A stretch of 64,000 nt of DNA, from contig NZ_JARXYJ010000001.1 of assembly GCF_029894425.1 (NCBI RefSeq), forward strand, positions 9,506,501 to 9,570,500, given 5' to 3'. Each line of letters opens with the position of its first letter. The stretch's first letter is position 1. The DNA is from Streptomyces sp. SAI-127 (GTDB taxonomy: Bacteria; Actinomycetota; Actinomycetes; Streptomycetales; Streptomycetaceae). Positions 16,668-24,493 of this stretch are shown here, piece by piece. The translations under genes and the position numbers were made by a program. The notes under the pieces are model-generated. The model worked only from the letters and a program-made list of their open reading frames with translations, was not told where the DNA came from and did no database searches.

Positions 16668-16966
16668 TCGTTGATGCGTTGAAGGAAGCGGAGTCTGGTG
16701 CCTTTACGGTTGCTGGGGGTCTGCAACTGTCCGATGGCGGAGACCAACGCCTTGGTACTTCGCTGCGCTTCGCGGAGTGCCTCCAGCGATGGGCTGTGCG
16801 GATGGTCGCCCTGCGTCACACGAGCCCATACGAGTGCGGTTGCCGTCGCCCGGGTTAAGGAGGACTCCGCGTTGGCAAGGCGGAGTAGGCCTACGGTGAG
16901 TGCAGCAAGATCCTCGACAGGGATCGCGGGCATTTGATGATGCGTCAACCAATTCCCGAACTGCAC
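16565..16966 (-). CDS. Hypothetical protein, alpha-helical
   Basis: A 133-residue frame starting at a GTG (16966), or 122 residues from the ATG at 16933 (MPAIPVEDLAALTVGLLRLANAE). It is rich in Ala, Leu and Arg with amphipathic helices (ALREAQRSTKALVSAIGQLQ; RFLQRINDYADGLARALDEGRSRLKRQ) and no membrane segment or known motif. GC content looks slightly lower than in neighbouring genes. Neither start has a good ribosome site. It is followed by the terminator at 16516-16558. I do not recognise the family; it may be an accessory-region gene of phage or plasmid type, or a fragment. Confidence 0.45.
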   Translation of the reverse strand: MQFGNWLTHHQMPAIPVEDLAALTVGLLRLANAESSLTRATATALVWARVTQGDHPHSPSLEALREAQRSTKALVSAIGQLQTPSNRKGTRLRFLQRINDYADGLARALDEGRSRLKRQHPLASLTAEALAAT

Positions 16967-16980
16967 TCCCAGGGGTCACA

Positions 16981-17475
16981 TCACCCACCGGACACGGTGG
17001 GACCGCTCTCCTCGTCCGGAGCACCTCGATTCGCCCGTACCGGATGCTTGCTCATGATCGAGACCCGGTTGAACGCGTTTATGGTGACCGCGACCCAGAT
17101 CGCAGCGGAGATCTGGTCATCGGTGAGCGCGTGTCGAGCGGTCTCGTAGGCGGATTCCTGTGCGACGGCGTCGGTGGGGTCGGTCGTGGCCTCGGCCAGT
17201 GCGAGGGCCGCCCGCTCCACGGGCGTGAACAGGTCGGTGTCCCGCCAGGCGGCCAGCACTCCCAGCCGGCGCGCCGACTCGCCCGCGCGTACTGCCGCCC
17301 TGGTGTGGGTGTCGAGGCAGTAGGCGCAGCCGTTGATCTGCGACACGCGAAGGTTGATCAGTTCCACGGCGGTACGGTCGAGCCCCGCTTCGGCGGCGAC
17401 TGCGCGCACCGATTCCGCCGTCTGCACCAGGGCGTGGAAGGCCTTGGGGCTCTGCTTGTCGATGAAGATCCGCAT
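16981..17475 (-). CDS. Carboxymuconolactone decarboxylase / AhpD-like protein
   Basis: A 164-residue all-helical AhpD-fold protein. The motif INGCAYCLDTHTRAAVRAGE carries the redox Cys-X-X-Cys pair and downstream His typical of alkylhydroperoxidase-like members. Such proteins reduce peroxides or act as small thiol oxidoreductases in the cytosol. The ATG at 17475 follows AGGAGA with good spacing, and the longer in-frame start at 17538 is not needed. The divergent MarR gene at 17831 with its operator cluster is the natural regulator candidate; peroxide- or quinone-sensing MarR proteins often control such genes. Confidence 0.88.
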   Translation of the reverse strand: MRIFIDKQSPKAFHALVQTAESVRAVAAEAGLDRTAVELINLRVSQINGCAYCLDTHTRAAVRAGESARRLGVLAAWRDTDLFTPVERAALALAEATTDPTDAVAQESAYETARHALTDDQISAAIWVAVTINAFNRVSIMSKHPVRANRGAPDEESGPTVSGG

Positions 17476-17830
17476 GTCTCCTGCTTGTTGTCTGCTGGTT
17501 GTGGCCTGGTGATCACGGCATCGTAGTTGCTGTAACAACTAAATCCCAGGCAGCAGGGTGGCGGTATGGCTGTTCATCGGGCCCGTACGGTGGCGACGGC
17601 CCGTCCGCGCTCCGATTCCGGGAACGAGGACGTCGACGGTCTCCTCCGCGAGAACGGCCTCGTCCACGACCTGACGGATGGTCCGTGCTCGGACACCGGG
17701 GCGCCGGAATCGTCCTCCGGAACATCGCCGAACGTGTCCCTGGCACCAACGGTTGACGTGTCAAGGTTGACCATATAAGTGATGTGTCAACTAATAAGGG
17801 TGACCCGTCAACTCCCCTACACTCGCTTTT
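17476..17830. other. Divergent AhpD/MarR intergenic region
   Basis: About 355 bases. The 17560-17750 part is GC-rich with no convincing gene; a 70-residue frame at 17566 shows no family likeness. The 17753-17811 part holds the operator cluster described separately. Confidence 0.5.
17753..17811. promoter_or_regulatory. Cluster of TTGAC/GTCAA operator sites before marR
   Basis: TTGACGTGTCAA at 17753-17764 has 5-bp inverted arms. TTGAC at 17767-17771 faces GTCAA at 17786-17790. TGACCCGTCAA lies at 17801-17811. A -10-like TAATAA at 17792-17797 is inside the cluster, and this stretch is far more AT-rich than its surroundings. The nearest site ends 20 bp before the MarR ATG, so autoregulation is likely. 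Confidence 0.6.
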
Positions 17831-18298
17831 ATGGATGAAGAGGTTCGGTGGCTGACGGCGGAGGAGCAGCACGCCTGGCGGAGTTTTGTTCGGTTGCATG
17901 AGCGTCTGGGGGGTCGCCTGGCGCGCATGTTGCAGAGCGAGTCGAAGCTTTCGGCCGCGGATTTCGGCGTGTTGGTCAATCTGACGGATGTGCCGGACGG
18001 CCGGCAGCGTTACCAGGATCTGGCCCGCGCGCTCGAGTGGGAGAAGAGCCGTATGTCCCACCACATCGCTCGGATGGCAGGACGAGGGCTGGTGATCCGC
18101 GAGGAGTGCCCCGAGGACGCGCGGGGAGCGTTCGTGGTGATCACGGACGCCGGGCGGGCGGCGATCGAGGCGGCGGCTCCGCTGCATGTGGAAGCGGTAC
18201 GAGAGCTGTTCCTGGACCATGTCACGCCGGCGGAGCTGCGGACTCTGGCCGACATCTCCGACCGAGTGGTGGCGAAGCTGGACGACGACCCCGCCTGA
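17831..18298 (+). CDS. MarR-family transcriptional regulator
   Basis: A 155-residue winged-helix protein: LSAADFGVLVNLTDV, DLARALEWEKSRMSHHIARMAGRGLV (recognition helix region) and the wing REECPEDARGAFVVITDAG, in the usual 140-160 residue MarR size. These dimers repress nearby genes and release DNA on binding a phenolic, antibiotic or oxidant. The ATG at 17831 has no purine-rich ribosome site; with the -10-like TAATAA at 17792 the leader would be short. Divergent from the AhpD-like gene. A conserved sensor cysteine is not seen, so a small-molecule ligand is more likely than a thiol switch. Confidence 0.88.
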   Translation: MDEEVRWLTAEEQHAWRSFVRLHERLGGRLARMLQSESKLSAADFGVLVNLTDVPDGRQRYQDLARALEWEKSRMSHHIARMAGRGLVIREECPEDARGAFVVITDAGRAAIEAAAPLHVEAVRELFLDHVTPAELRTLADISDRVVAKLDDDPA

Positions 18299-18597
18299 TC
18301 GGCCGACCGGCCGGGGGCACGCGTACAGGTGCGCATATTTTCCTGGCGAACAGCTCTTCTTCCGCTGAACAGCTCAGTCAGCGAGGCGCGGGGGGAGCCT
18401 CCGACCGTGATCCGCCCCGCTCAAGGTGCGCGGCAAGGTCTTCATGCTCAAATCGGCCCCCGACGAAGCGGGCCGCCCTGCGTCACGAGCATGTGATGAT
18501 CACCCTCGGCTACCAAGCCTCAGCAGCCTGCCCACCCGCACACCTACGGCCGCCGCGCCTGACCTCCCCCCATCCTCGGTCAAACACGGTCAGCCGT
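18299..18597. other. Convergent gap between marR and the acyl-CoA synthetase
   Basis: About 300 bases in which I see no gene and no strong terminator; CGGCCGACCGGCCG just after the MarR stop could form a short stem. Confidence 0.4.
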
Positions 18598-20487
18598 TTA
18601 CGGAGTGTGACCGGCGCGGCGGAGGACAGGGCGCAGGGTCTCGATGACGCCGGGGTCGTCCACCGTGGACGGGATGGGTTCGTCGCGGCCGTCGGCGATG
18701 CCGCGCATGGTCTTGCGCAGGATCTTTCCCGAGCGGGTCTTGGGCAGGGCGGCCACGACCGTGACGTCCTTGAGAGAGGCGACGGCGCCGATGCGCTCGC
18801 GTACGAGTTGGACGAGTTCGGCTTCGACCTCGCCCGGTTCGCGGGCGGTGCCTGCCTTGAGGACGACGAAGCCTCGCGGTACCTGTCCCTTGAGTTCGTC
18901 GGCGACGCCGATGACGGCGCATTCGGCGACGTCGGGGTGGGCGGCCAGGGCCTCCTCCATGCTGCCGGTGGACAGCCGGTGTCCGGCGACGTTGATGACG
19001 TCGTCGGTGCGGCCCATGACGAAGACGTAGCCGTCGTCGTCGAGGTGGCCGCTGTCGCCGGTGAGGTAGTAGCCGTCGAAGGCGGACAGGTAGGAGGCGA
19101 TGTAGCGGTTGTCGTCGTTCCAGAGGGTGGGGAGTGCGCCGGGCGGCAGGGGAAGCTTGACGACGATCGCGCCGTCGACGCCCGGGGGCACCGGCTCGCC
19201 CGCGGGATCGACGACGCGGACGTCCCAGCCCGGCAGGGGGCGGCTGGGGGAGCCGGGCTTGATGGGGGCGACTTCGATGCCGGCCGGGTTGGCGACGATG
19301 GGCCAGCCGGTCTCGGTCTGCCACCAGTGGTCGATCACCGGGATGCCCAGGAGAGCGCTCGCCCAGTGATACGTCTCCGGGTCGAGGCGCTCACCGGCGA
19401 GGAAGAGATAGCGCAGGTGCGAGAGGTCGTAGCCGGCGGTGAGTGCGCCCTTCGGGTCCTCCTTCCTGATCGCCCGGAAGGCGGTGGGCGCCGTGAACAT
19501 GGTCTTGGCCCGGTATTCGGCGGCCACCCGCCAGAACTGCCCCGCGTCCGGGGTGCCGACCGGCTTGCCCTCGTACAGGACCGTCGTCGCGCCGGCCAGC
19601 AGGGGCGCGTAGACGATGTAGGAGTGGCCGACGACCCAGCCGACGTCGGAGCCGGTGAACATCGTCTCGCCCGGGCCCACGTCGTAGACGGCGCCCATCG
19701 ACCAGTGCAGCGCGACCGCGTAGCCGCCGCAGTCCCGCACGACTCCCTTGGGCTTTCCGGTCGTTCCGGACGTGTAGAGGATGTACAGGGGATCGGTGGC
19801 GGCGACGGGAACGCAGCCGGCAGGCGGCGCGGCGGCGACCAGCTCGGCCCAGTCGAGATCGTCCGGACCCAGCGCGGCCGGCTCCTGCGGACGTTGCAGG
19901 ATCACGCTCTTCTCCGGCTTGTGGGCCGCGAGTTCGATCGCCTGGTCGAGCAGGGGCTTGTACGCGATGACACGCTTTCCCTCGATGCCGCAGGAGGCGG
20001 AGACGACCACCTTGGGGGCCGCGTCATCGATACGGAGGGCGAGTTCGCGCGGGGCGAACCCGCCGAAGACGACCGAGTGGACCGCGCCGATACGAGCGCA
20101 GGCCAGCATCGTGATCGCAGCCTCCGGGACCATCGGCATGTAGATCACCACGCGGTCGCCGTGCCCCACACCGAGCTGTGCGAGGGCTCCCGCGAAGGCC
20201 GCCACCTCGTCCCTCAGCTGCGCGAAGGTGTAGGCGCGGCGGGCCTCGGTCACGGGGGAGTCGTAGACGAGCGCGGGTTGTTCGCCACGGCCGGCTTCGA
20301 CGTGCCGGTCGAGCGCGTTGAAACAGACGTTGAGCCGCCCGTCGGGAAACCAGCGGTAGAAGGGTGCGCCCGAGGGATCCAGGGCGCGCCGCGGAGTGAC
20401 ATCCCAGTCGATGCCCTCGGCCGCCTTCAGCCAGAAGCTCTCCGGGTCCTCGGTACTGGCGCGGAAGACATCCTCGTACGTTCCCAT
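18598..20487 (-). CDS. Propionyl-CoA/acetyl-CoA synthetase (AMP-forming), PrpE-like
   Basis: A 629-residue adenylate-forming ligase making an acyl-CoA from a short acid, ATP and CoA. Motifs: NALDRHVEAGRGEQPALVYD near the N-terminus (typical of PrpE), YTSGTTGKPKG, the ACS hallmark IDHWWQTETGWP, TGDSGHLDDDGYVFVMGRTDDVINVAGHRLS, and the C-terminal SGKILRKTMR with the catalytic lysine that is often acetylated. The length fits PrpE (about 628) better than Acs (about 650). The ATG at 20487 has AAAGGAG upstream. It lies 127 bp below the esterase on the same strand. Propionate preference is inferred; acetate cannot be excluded. Confidence 0.88.
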   Translation of the reverse strand: MGTYEDVFRASTEDPESFWLKAAEGIDWDVTPRRALDPSGAPFYRWFPDGRLNVCFNALDRHVEAGRGEQPALVYDSPVTEARRAYTFAQLRDEVAAFAGALAQLGVGHGDRVVIYMPMVPEAAITMLACARIGAVHSVVFGGFAPRELALRIDDAAPKVVVSASCGIEGKRVIAYKPLLDQAIELAAHKPEKSVILQRPQEPAALGPDDLDWAELVAAAPPAGCVPVAATDPLYILYTSGTTGKPKGVVRDCGGYAVALHWSMGAVYDVGPGETMFTGSDVGWVVGHSYIVYAPLLAGATTVLYEGKPVGTPDAGQFWRVAAEYRAKTMFTAPTAFRAIRKEDPKGALTAGYDLSHLRYLFLAGERLDPETYHWASALLGIPVIDHWWQTETGWPIVANPAGIEVAPIKPGSPSRPLPGWDVRVVDPAGEPVPPGVDGAIVVKLPLPPGALPTLWNDDNRYIASYLSAFDGYYLTGDSGHLDDDGYVFVMGRTDDVINVAGHRLSTGSMEEALAAHPDVAECAVIGVADELKGQVPRGFVVLKAGTAREPGEVEAELVQLVRERIGAVASLKDVTVVAALPKTRSGKILRKTMRGIADGRDEPIPSTVDDPGVIETLRPVLRRAGHTP

Positions 20488-20614
20488 CGCGCACTCCTTT
20501 GTGGCATCGAGGGACGGTGTTGGGACCGTCTGCGAAACGGTGTCGGACACAAGTACCGCATGCCGGCCGGTACGGTCGAGCAGCATGCCGGAGGCCGGTC
20601 AGTGCGGCTGCTGC

Positions 20615-21526
20615 TCACGCGCCGAGGTGCTCACGCAGCCACTGGCCCATCTGCTGGATGGCCTGGTCCACCTCGGGTACCCGCCCCGCGCCCAGGACGA
20701 ACGAGTGCTGTCCCTCGGGCATCGGGTGGACCTCGGAAGTGACCTTGAAGTCCGCCAGTCGGCGGCCGAGCTCGGCGCCGTCGTCGGCGAGGGTCTCGTA
20801 CTCGCCGTAGTGGACGGTCGTGGGCGGCAGGCCGGTGAGGTCGGCGTTCGCAATGCTGATCTCGGGTGAGGTGAAGTCCACGGCGGGATCCTGCAGCCAG
20901 GCTCCGCGGAAGAGTTCCAGCGTGCCCCGGCTGAGCATCCTGTCGTTGTCCTCGTTCTCGTCCACCGACGCGTTCTGGAGGGTGAGGTCGGTCCACGGCG
21001 AGACGCTGACGATCGCCCCCGGGGTCGCCTCGCCCTTCGCGAGCAGACGCAGCGGCAGCATCACCGCGAGGGTGCCGCCGATCGAGTGACCGGTGCTGCC
21101 GATGTTCCTCGGCTCGTAGCCCTGCGAGAGCAGCCAGCGGTAGGCCGTCTCGGCGTCGTCGAGCTGCGCGGGGTGGGGGTGTTCGGGCGCCAGGCGGAAG
21201 TCCACGACGAGGGAGCGGGCTCCGGCCGCCTTCGCGATATGGCCTGCGGCCTTGCGGTCCGAGTGCATCGAGGCGGTGACCGATCCGCCGAAGTGGAAGT
21301 GGAGCAGTGCCCGGTCGGGGTCGGCGCCCTCGGGGATGGCCCACAGGGCGGGGACGCCGCCCGCGTCCACCTCGGCGTAGGTGACGCCTTCCGGCTCGGT
21401 CGACGCCTTGTGGTTCGAGTCGACGATGTCGCGGATGACGGCCAGGTCCAGGCCGGGTGTGGCCGACTTCGCGCTCACGCTCGCCAGGAACTCCGCGAAC
21501 TCGTGGGCCTCAGGGCTTACTCCCAT
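20615..21526 (-). CDS. Alpha/beta hydrolase, hormone-sensitive-lipase family esterase
   Basis: A 303-residue carboxylesterase-type hydrolase. The oxyanion-hole motif reads HFHFGG instead of the usual HGGG. The nucleophile is the Ser in GHSIGG, an acid lies around YETLADDGAEL, and the His in PEGQHSF. It should cleave short acyl esters or lactones in the cytosol. The ATG at 21526 follows AAGGAG. A 23-bp box at 21577-21600, almost identical to one at 25622-25645, lies 51 bp upstream, so the gene is probably co-regulated with the MDR oxidoreductase at 24494. Substrate unknown. Confidence 0.88.
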   Translation of the reverse strand: MGVSPEAHEFAEFLASVSAKSATPGLDLAVIRDIVDSNHKASTEPEGVTYAEVDAGGVPALWAIPEGADPDRALLHFHFGGSVTASMHSDRKAAGHIAKAAGARSLVVDFRLAPEHPHPAQLDDAETAYRWLLSQGYEPRNIGSTGHSIGGTLAVMLPLRLLAKGEATPGAIVSVSPWTDLTLQNASVDENEDNDRMLSRGTLELFRGAWLQDPAVDFTSPEISIANADLTGLPPTTVHYGEYETLADDGAELGRRLADFKVTSEVHPMPEGQHSFVLGAGRVPEVDQAIQQMGQWLREHLGA

Positions 21527-21576
21527 GGTGGTGCTCCTTCTCAGGCGGGTTGATGGGGTGGTCACGACGCTAAGGC

Positions 21577-21600
21577 CTGAGTATGGAAAAGTAAACTCAG
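21577..21600. promoter_or_regulatory. CTGAGT-N12-ACTCAG operator, copy 1
   Basis: CTGAGT and ACTCAG arms flank a 12-base core containing GGAAAAGTAA. The stretch from 21578 is identical at 22 of 23 positions to 25623-25645 and similar at about 17 of 23 to 40121-40143. It lies 51 bp before the esterase start. Confidence 0.7.
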
Positions 21601-21669
21601 ATGAGGTTGGAATCCCCCTGCGTGTGAGTGAGCTCGGCGGGGTTCACGGCACCGGAGGCGCCGTGGCGT

Positions 21670-22629
21670 TCATTCCGGTATCAGTTCGGCCGCCCGTTCG
21701 GTGACCTCGTGCCGTAGGGCGGTCCACAGGACGCGTACGGCCGGGTGCGTCACCGCCTCGCGGCGGACGGCCAGGGTGATGGGGAGCCGGATGTCGATCT
21801 CGTCGGCGAGCAGTCGGCGCAGTCGGGTCCGCTGGGCCAGAAAGGCCGGCAGGACGCCGATGCCGGCGCCCTGCTGGGTGGCTTCGAGCTGGGCGAAGAC
21901 GTTCGTCGAGGAGAATGCCGGGGTCATGCCGGGAAGGTGGCGTTCGATGTCGAGGTCGCCGACCTGCAGCATCGACTCGATGTAGAAGATGAGCGGGTGC
22001 TCGCGCAGCTCGGCCACCGTCTCAGGGCGGCGGTACCGGCTGAGGTAGTCGTCATTGGCGTAGAGCCCCAGCGTGTAGTCGGTGAGGTGTTCCGTCACCA
22101 GGTGGCTGCTGGCAGGGACGCCGATGACGAGAGCGAGATCGAAGCCGGACGGGCGCAGGGCGAGCTGCCGTGTCGCGGTGATGAGTTCGACCTGGAGCCG
22201 GGGGTGCCGGCGGCGTACCCGTACGAGGGCGGGCGTGGCGAAGACGGTGCCGAAGCCGTCGGGCGCGCTGACGCGCACCGTGCCGTGCAGGGACGGCGAG
22301 TCCTGGCCCGCCACGGTGTCCACGACGCGGTCGATGGCCTCCTCGATCACGCGCGCGTTCTCCGAGACGGCTCGACCGATGTCCGTCAGTGTCCAGCCCT
22401 CCGCGCCCCGCTCGATGAGACGCAGGCCGAGGCTCTTCTCCAGTGCGGCGATACGGCGTGACACGGTCGTGTGATCCACGCCGAGTGCGTCGGCGGCTGT
22501 CACCAGACGGCCGGTACGGGACACCGCGAGCAGGTAGCGCAGATCGTCCGCCCGGAGTTTGCGCGGATCGACGGAGCGAGAGCCGACCGGCCGCGGAGCG
22601 GGGTTCTCGTCCGGGGAGTGGGGGTGCAC
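21670..22629 (-). CDS. LysR-family transcriptional regulator
   Basis: About 319 residues from the preferred GTG at 22629. The N-terminal HTH reads LRYLLAVSRTGRLVTAADALGVDHTTVSRRIAALEKSLGLRL; the rest is a LysR substrate-binding domain (VRVSAPDGFGTVFATPAL, GVLPAFLAQRT). A GTG at 22656 is possible but lies within the inverted repeat at 22653-22667. It is divergent from the decayed iron alcohol dehydrogenase at 22758, perhaps its former target. LysR proteins usually activate the divergent gene with a small co-inducer, so it may now be an orphan or act on neighbours. Confidence 0.85.
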   Translation of the reverse strand: MHPHSPDENPAPRPVGSRSVDPRKLRADDLRYLLAVSRTGRLVTAADALGVDHTTVSRRIAALEKSLGLRLIERGAEGWTLTDIGRAVSENARVIEEAIDRVVDTVAGQDSPSLHGTVRVSAPDGFGTVFATPALVRVRRRHPRLQVELITATRQLALRPSGFDLALVIGVPASSHLVTEHLTDYTLGLYANDDYLSRYRRPETVAELREHPLIFYIESMLQVGDLDIERHLPGMTPAFSSTNVFAQLEATQQGAGIGVLPAFLAQRTRLRRLLADEIDIRLPITLAVRREAVTHPAVRVLWTALRHEVTERAAELIPE

Positions 22630-22643
22630 GGCCCGACCGTATC

Positions 22644-22667
22644 TGCATTTCTGCACAGCGGCTGTGC
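22644..22667. promoter_or_regulatory. Inverted repeats before the LysR gene
   Basis: GCACAGC (22653-22659) and GCTGTGC (22661-22667) form a perfect 7-bp dyad around one base, next to TGCATTTCTGCA (22644-22655). The stretch lies between the divergent LysR and iron-dehydrogenase starts, as expected of a LysR site. Confidence 0.55.
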
Positions 22668-22757
22668 GCTATTGGTCGTTGTTCGCACTCTGCGCGGGGC
22701 CCCACAGTCAGGGCAGCGGGCGCCACCTGCCCCGCCGTTCCCGCCGAAAGGGCCGCC

Positions 22758-23304
22758 ATGATCGCCAGCCTTTCCCTCCCGAGGATCCTGCGCGTCGGCG
22801 GCGGTGCCGTGGGCGAGCTGGGTGACGTCGTCTCCCGACGGGGAAGACCGCGAGGCTCGCGAGGCGATGATGCTCGCCGCGACCCAGGCCGGCATCGCCT
22901 TCTCCAACTCCAGCGTGGCGCTGGTGCACGGCATGAGCCGCCCGATCGGCGCTCACTTCCACGTCGCCCACGGCCTGTCGAACGCCATGCTCTTCCCCGC
23001 GGTGACCGCGTTCTCCGCACACGCCGCCGAGAGCCGGTACGCCGACTGCGCCCGCGCCCTCGGAGCCGCCACCGACGGCGACGGTGACGCCTTGGCCGCC
23101 GACAGGCTCGTAGAGGCACTGCGATCGCTGTGTCAGGATCTTGACGTGCCCACCCCTCGGGCCCACGGCATCGACAAGGACGAGTGGTCCCGCCTGTCGC
23201 CCCTCATGGCCGAGCAGGCGCTCGCGTCCGGGTCGCCCGCCAACAACCCCGTCGTACCCACCGTGGACGAGATCCAGGATCTCTACGCGCAGATCTACGC
23301 CTGA
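22758..23304 (+). pseudogene. Iron-containing alcohol dehydrogenase with internal deletion
   Basis: The ATG at 22758 opens with MIASLSLPRILRVGGGAVGEL, the N-terminus of an iron-type (group III) alcohol dehydrogenase. By about 22840 the similarity jumps, in a different frame, to the C-terminal part DREAREAMMLAATQAGIAF and HGMSRPIGAHFHVAHGLSN, ending at 23304. Intact members have about 380-400 residues; some 200 residues are gone, including the NAD-binding GGGS loop and part of the metal site. The deletion plus frameshift makes it non-functional. The intact LysR gene beside it probably regulated it. Confidence 0.8.
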
Positions 23305-23329
23305 CACCCGGCGAATGAGGAAGAGGAAC

Positions 23330-23374
23330 ATGAAGGCCACGACAGCCAGGTCCGCGCGGACCACGAGGTGCTGA
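23330..23374 (+). CDS. 14-codon ORF before the crotonase gene
   Basis: ATG at 23330 has a strong ribosome site (GAGGAAGAGG) and encodes MKATTARSARTTRC, with its stop 3 bp before the ATG at 23378. Its spacing suggests a leader peptide or translational coupler for the crotonase. It could also be the start of a gene otherwise lost when the upstream dehydrogenase was deleted. Confidence 0.35.
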   Translation: MKATTARSARTTRC

Positions 23375-23377
23375 CCC

Positions 23378-24388
23378 ATGACTGACACCGCTGCCGCAGA
23401 GATTCTCGCCGACGTCCACCGGGGCGTCGGCCGCATCCTGCTGAACCGGCCCAAGGCGCTCAACGCGCTGACCACGGACATGGTCGCCGCGATCGACCGC
23501 AAGCTCGCCGAGTGGGCGGACACGCCGCTGTCCGCCGTGGTGCTCGCGAGCACCAGCACGAAGGCGTTCTGTGCCGGTGGAGACATCCGCACGATCCGCG
23601 AGCACAGCCTCGCCGGGGACGCCGAGGCCAGTGAACGGTTCTTCGCCTCCGAGTACCGGCTCAACGCCCGGATCGCCGAATATCCCGTGCCGGTCGTGTC
23701 GCTCATCGACGGAGTGTGCATGGGCGGCGGGCTCGGTCTGTCCGTCCACGGCGGCTTCCGCGTCGTCACCGAGCGCGCGGTGCTCGCGATGCCCGAGACC
23801 GGGATCGGGTTCTTCCCGGATGTCGGGGCCAGCTACTTCCTGCCGAGGCTGCCCGGCGCGCTCGGCATGTACCTGGGACTGACGGGGCACCGGCTCGACG
23901 CGGCCGACACCCTCTACACGGGGCTGGCCACGCACTTCGTCCCCGCGGACGGGCTCGACGCGGTCGGCGACGCGTTGGCCGACAACCCCGGCGACCCGGT
24001 GGACGTGGTCCTCAACCGTCTCGGCGGCGGTTCCCCGGTGGCGGAGAGCAGGCTGGCGGAGGTACGCGGGGAGGTGGACTGGGCATTCGGCGCGGCGACC
24101 CTCGGCGAGATCGAGAAACGCCTGCGTCACCTCGACACCCCCTGGGCGGCAGGCGCACTGGTCGCCTTGGAGTCGGCCTCGCCGCAGAGCCTGGAGATCA
24201 CTCACGCCCTGTTGTCCCGGGGCAGGCAGCGCACATTGCGCGAGTGCCTTGCCGCTGAACTCGCCCTCGCGCGTACGACCATCCGCACGCCGGACTTCCT
24301 GGAGGGCGTCCGCGCGGCCCTGGTCGACAAGGACCGCAACCCCGACTGGCAGCGTGTGGCGCTCGACGGACGGACGTTGCCGTCCTGA
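23378..24388 (+). CDS. Enoyl-CoA hydratase/isomerase family, 3-hydroxyisobutyryl-CoA hydrolase type
   Basis: A 336-residue crotonase-fold protein. The oxyanion-hole segments are KAFCAGGDIRTI and DGVCMGGGLGLS, and MPETGIGFFPDVGASYFLPR carries the Glu and Asp typical of 3-hydroxyisobutyryl-CoA hydrolases. The length, greater than the 260 of plain hydratases, also fits. It would release 3-hydroxyisobutyrate in valine breakdown. The ATG at 23378 has GAGGTG upstream. The adjacent decayed dehydrogenase suggests it was once part of a larger catabolic unit. A hairpin at 24458-24493 ends the transcript. Confidence 0.88.
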   Translation: MTDTAAAEILADVHRGVGRILLNRPKALNALTTDMVAAIDRKLAEWADTPLSAVVLASTSTKAFCAGGDIRTIREHSLAGDAEASERFFASEYRLNARIAEYPVPVVSLIDGVCMGGGLGLSVHGGFRVVTERAVLAMPETGIGFFPDVGASYFLPRLPGALGMYLGLTGHRLDAADTLYTGLATHFVPADGLDAVGDALADNPGDPVDVVLNRLGGGSPVAESRLAEVRGEVDWAFGAATLGEIEKRLRHLDTPWAAGALVALESASPQSLEITHALLSRGRQRTLRECLAAELALARTTIRTPDFLEGVRAALVDKDRNPDWQRVALDGRTLPS

Positions 24389-24457
24389 TCATGCCCGCCG
24401 TGAGGAGGGCATGGCCTCGCGCCGGGAGCCTGCCGTGCAGGAGGGGCGGGTCGCGGT

Positions 24458-24493
24458 GACCGTGCCGGACGCAGGATCCGGGCCGGCACGGTC
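24458..24493. terminator. Hairpin between convergent crotonase and MDR genes
   Basis: GACCGTGCCGG (24458-24468) pairs with CCGGCACGGTC (24483-24493), 11 bp, touching the MDR stop at 24494. A second weaker stem, CATGCCC/GGGCATG at 24390-24413, follows the crotonase stop directly. Confidence 0.65.

Noticed and set aside
17566..17778. Seventy-codon plus-strand frame before the MarR gene
   Set aside because: Its end overlaps the operator cluster and the peptide shows no family likeness.
18037..20742. A 901-codon plus-strand frame over the MarR and synthetase genes
   Set aside because: It overlaps two well-supported genes and has the composition of an antisense shadow.
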